This document shows, piece after piece, positions 61,901-64,000 of a stretch of DNA of 64,000 nt (its first letter is position 1; each line of letters opens with the position of its first letter). Origin of the DNA: Rachycentron canadum. Its lineage: Eukaryota > Chordata > Actinopteri > Carangiformes > Rachycentridae. Location: NCBI GenBank assembly GCA_038496675.1, contig CM076669.1, forward strand, positions 16,324,827 through 16,388,826. Reading direction: 5' to 3'. A program made the position numbers and the translations under genes. The notes beneath the pieces were generated by a model. That model saw only the letters and a program-made list of their open reading frames with translations. It ran no database searches and was not told the origin of the DNA.

Positions 61901-63751
61901 GGAGCTTTGAGGAACAACAACAAATTAAGGATGTTTTCTGAATGACCTTGTGTTTATTTCTATTTGTTAACCTGCGTTGAGCCCTCAGGGCCACCGTACA
62001 GTACTCCACTAGAGTAATGTTAGAAAGATGAGGCTTTATTTTTGTCAAGCATGAAACTAACATGAGTTTTATTTTCTGTTTTGCAGCTCAAACACTAAAT
62101 TTGACTCAGGATCCGGTGAGTTCACACAGCTCTTTTCTCCTCTCTGGATACATTTTTGTGTTTAAGCCTGAAATGTTTTTCAATATACTGTTTATATATC
62201 ACTGACCTATGAATATTGACTTTATCTTTATGTACAGTATAAACAGAAAAAGGACTCTGTCCTGTTTGTTTGTGTCACATCTCGACAGTCTGAAGGATTT
62301 TCCTTCTGATTATATTCACTGTACACACGATTTAAAACCTGTTAAACCACAGCGCAGCCACGTTAAACTCTCCACCAGTTTATCTTACTGGTCTACAACT
62401 GACAACTCTATCAGTACCTGTCCACCGCTTGGATTTGTTCCCTCTCATGATGTTTCAGCTTTAAGAAGCAGAGTAAAAAAATATTAGCTTTCAAATTACA
62501 AATTAGTGCAGGTTCAGCCACAGTTTGTCACTGTTCTGTGGTTTCATACCTAGGTAACCGGATAATGCTGTTTAATAATGCAGATATAGGCCAGAGAAGT
62601 CACAATGACTCCATCTACTGTGACTGTGTATCTGAAGGAGGAGATCAGACCAGATCAGACCAGATCAGACCAGATCAGATCAAATCAAATCAAATCAAAT
62701 CAAATCAAATCAAATCACTACTGTACTGCAATACTGCAGACCACTGGTCTGCAGTAAATCAGAGGTGAACAGTGACAGCGGTTTGTAATGTGGCAGACTC
62801 TGGATTAGTTTCAGTTCACTCTCCTGTCAGTCAGCAGAGGGTGCTGCTCCTCCATCTGGACACAAGCACACGGTCCTGTCCAGTCCTGTTTCTGTGTAAC
62901 TCATCACCTCAGTGAGTTCCCCTGAGGAAGCAGAGGAAGTACGTCTACAGAACAAAAATATAAACCTAAACACTTTAGTCTTGACTTGCATTTTTCATGA
63001 AGTGAAATAAAAGATCTAAGTCTTTGTCTATAAACACAAGACACATCCTGAGGCCCACTGTTCATCTGCCACAGTCTCCTCATGTTGTACTGTCATGTAC
63101 ACAACTCCTGGAAGTTAAATCATCCCAGGTCTTCACGATCCTCATTGTCACCAGATGTGACCCGCTGAGCAGGTTTGAGAGGATCTGGATGTGTTCCACT
63201 TCCTGTAACATCCAGCAGCTTCACACAGACACAATGCACACCTGTAGACACACACACTCACACACTTCAGTACCCAATAATAAATGTCTTTTTTCACAAT
63301 AAAACTCCACATTTTAGCGGCCTTTTATTGTGACAGGCTGAGACACACCTGTGCAGTAATCATGCTGTGTGATCATCTAGGCCACACTGGGTGGATGATG
63401 ATGTTGATCACTAACTGATTTCAACTTATTTATGAACCAGTAACTAGAAGTTGTTTGTGTTTATCGACAAAGTCTTAGCTCTTTAACTTCAACTCATAAA
63501 AAATGGGAGCAAAGGAAGGAGTGGTGTTTAACATGACTAAAACAGAGTGGGACTCATCATCTGGACAACATGAAAATCAGTTTGTCAGCCTTCTCTGAAC
63601 CCTCTTAATCCGGCACCAGCTCACTATGTAACACGATGCTGTCCTGTGTTCAGGTTGGCCGTCCTTCTATGACCTGGTGAAGGAGGAGTCTGTGACTCTG
63701 ACCGATGATTTCTCCTACGGGATGCACAGAGTGGAGACGACCTGCAGCCAG
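52880..63751 (+). CDS. msrb3: Methionine-R-sulfoxide reductase B3, partial (3' end beyond window)
   Basis: Exons seen: 52880-52967 (ER first exon), alternative 58189-58264 (mitochondrial first exon), then common exons 60995-61103, 61280-61357, 62087-62115 and 63654-63751. Both first exons end in phase 1 and join in frame to the exon coding GARRTKKTWPVSFSQEEL. Visible MsrB features are KRLTPMQYHITQERGTE, the first zinc CxxC in YTCVVCG, the FDSGSGWPSF core, and DDFSYGMHRVETTCSQ, which ends just before the second CxxC. The catalytic CINSA cysteine and the C-terminus lie past 64000. Known role: zinc enzyme that reduces methionine-R-sulfoxide; in mammals its loss causes deafness. Coding so far: 134 codons in the ER form. 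Confidence 0.95.
53960..54155. mobile_element. MITE family A, partial copy in msrb3 intron 1
   Basis: GAAATGTAAAACTACACTGA followed by a CACAAATATAT block and an end ATAGGACCTTT match the right part of 546-1031. Confidence 0.6.
54925..55085. mobile_element. Small MITE with GCACAATTAATCG-type ends
   Basis: GCTGCACAATTAATCGAAAC at the left, then an AATTGCAATTACATTATCTG block and ATCCCTAAT at the right, resemble a well-known fish MITE. It lies between fragments resembling MITE family A (about 54780-54900 and 55135-55150). Confidence 0.5.
57575..57960. mobile_element. Probable DNA-transposon relict upstream of the msrb3 mitochondrial exon
   Basis: GTGTCCAAATTCAGGGGCCA with CATCCTTCAGGGGAC at the left and a later CAATGAATCTTGGGATAG block resemble a fish repeat family. 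It contains a perfect RFX-type palindrome at 57650-57662. Confidence 0.4.
58189..58264 (+). other. msrb3: msrb3 alternative first exon, mitochondrial form
   Basis: It encodes MSGFNLLHLITKSQPVTLR plus SCSLPS, almost the same as the human MSRB3B mitochondrial leader. It is basic and amphipathic with no acidic residue. It ends at a GTCCAC donor in phase 1, the same phase as the ER exon. Confidence 0.88.
59940..60330. repeat. Dispersed repeat family B, reversed copy in msrb3 intron
   Basis: Reverse complement of the 15.23-15.55 kb copy over about 170 nt, followed by an A-run and a GACGGACAAATTACAAACCA block. Confidence 0.65.
61540..61930 (+). mobile_element. DNA-transposon copy in msrb3 intron
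   Basis: It begins CACCCATCAGCCATAACATT ATGACC, a well-known fish repeat start, and continues through the block shared with 17479-17630. No intact transposase. Confidence 0.6.
62642..62716. repeat. Compound tandem repeat (AGATCAGACC)n then (AAATC)n
   Basis: About three 10-bp units pass into about nine 5-bp units. Located in the last msrb3 intron seen. Confidence 0.9.
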
Positions 63752-64000
63752 GTACAGTGTAAACACTGGATCACACATGTTTTCTCCTTTAACACAGAGA
63801 CACTGGCAATAGACTCAACTACAGCAGCTTCCTGCAGCATTTCACACACAGAGAATCTGACCCTGTTGTTGTACCTGAACATTTAATAGCTAATATACTT
63901 TAGATTTAAAGAGGAGAAACTACGACCTCATTCATGAGGGTGTGGCAAAAAAAGGAAGATATATATATATATAGGAAAAAGGAAGATATATATATATATA

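Overview
This window is nuclear DNA from a ray-finned (teleost) fish. All protein genes are split by GT-AG introns. They are orthologues of vertebrate genes, and fish-type Tc1-like transposons, tRNA-derived SINEs, MITEs and microsatellites fill the spaces between them. I rebuilt exon structures by hand from splice signals, reading phase and family similarity. In every gene that lies fully inside the window all exon phases close exactly. Species cannot be fixed from the sequence alone.

Layout: cdnf (+, 113-4135), an ER-resident neurotrophic factor; irak3 (-, 17095-7512, 13 exons), a Toll/IL-1 pathway pseudokinase, convergent with cdnf; two diverged tandem beta-2-microglobulin genes (-, 21378-20211 and 24828-23259), the light chain of MHC class I; a single tRNA-Pro(AGG) gene (+, 26865-26936); tmbim4 (+, 31553-34967), a Golgi/ER Bax-inhibitor-family channel protein; lemd3/MAN1 (+, 37876-49534, 13 exons), an inner nuclear membrane LEM protein; and msrb3 (+, 52880 to beyond the right edge), a methionine-R-sulfoxide reductase with two alternative first exons, one for ER and one for mitochondrial targeting. 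The final catalytic part of msrb3 is outside the window.

irak3, tmbim4, lemd3 and msrb3 are neighbours on human 12q14, so this is a conserved block. cdnf and b2m lie on other chromosomes in human, so their presence here is a fish-specific arrangement or a mammalian loss of linkage. The genes do not form one pathway, but irak3 and the two b2m copies put two immune functions side by side. Only one b2m copy has a recognisable MHC-type SXY promoter module.

Non-coding stretches hold two Tc1-like elements (one nested in an older TTAA-flanked MITE inside irak3 intron 9), a MITE family with at least four copies, a second dispersed family (one copy abuts an irak3 splice donor), a fold-back element of about 530 bp, SINEs, a polypurine minisatellite and many microsatellites. 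I found no CRISPR array, no intact transposase gene, no viral gene and no clearly undescribed system. The most useful leads are the diverged b2m pair and its promoter asymmetry.
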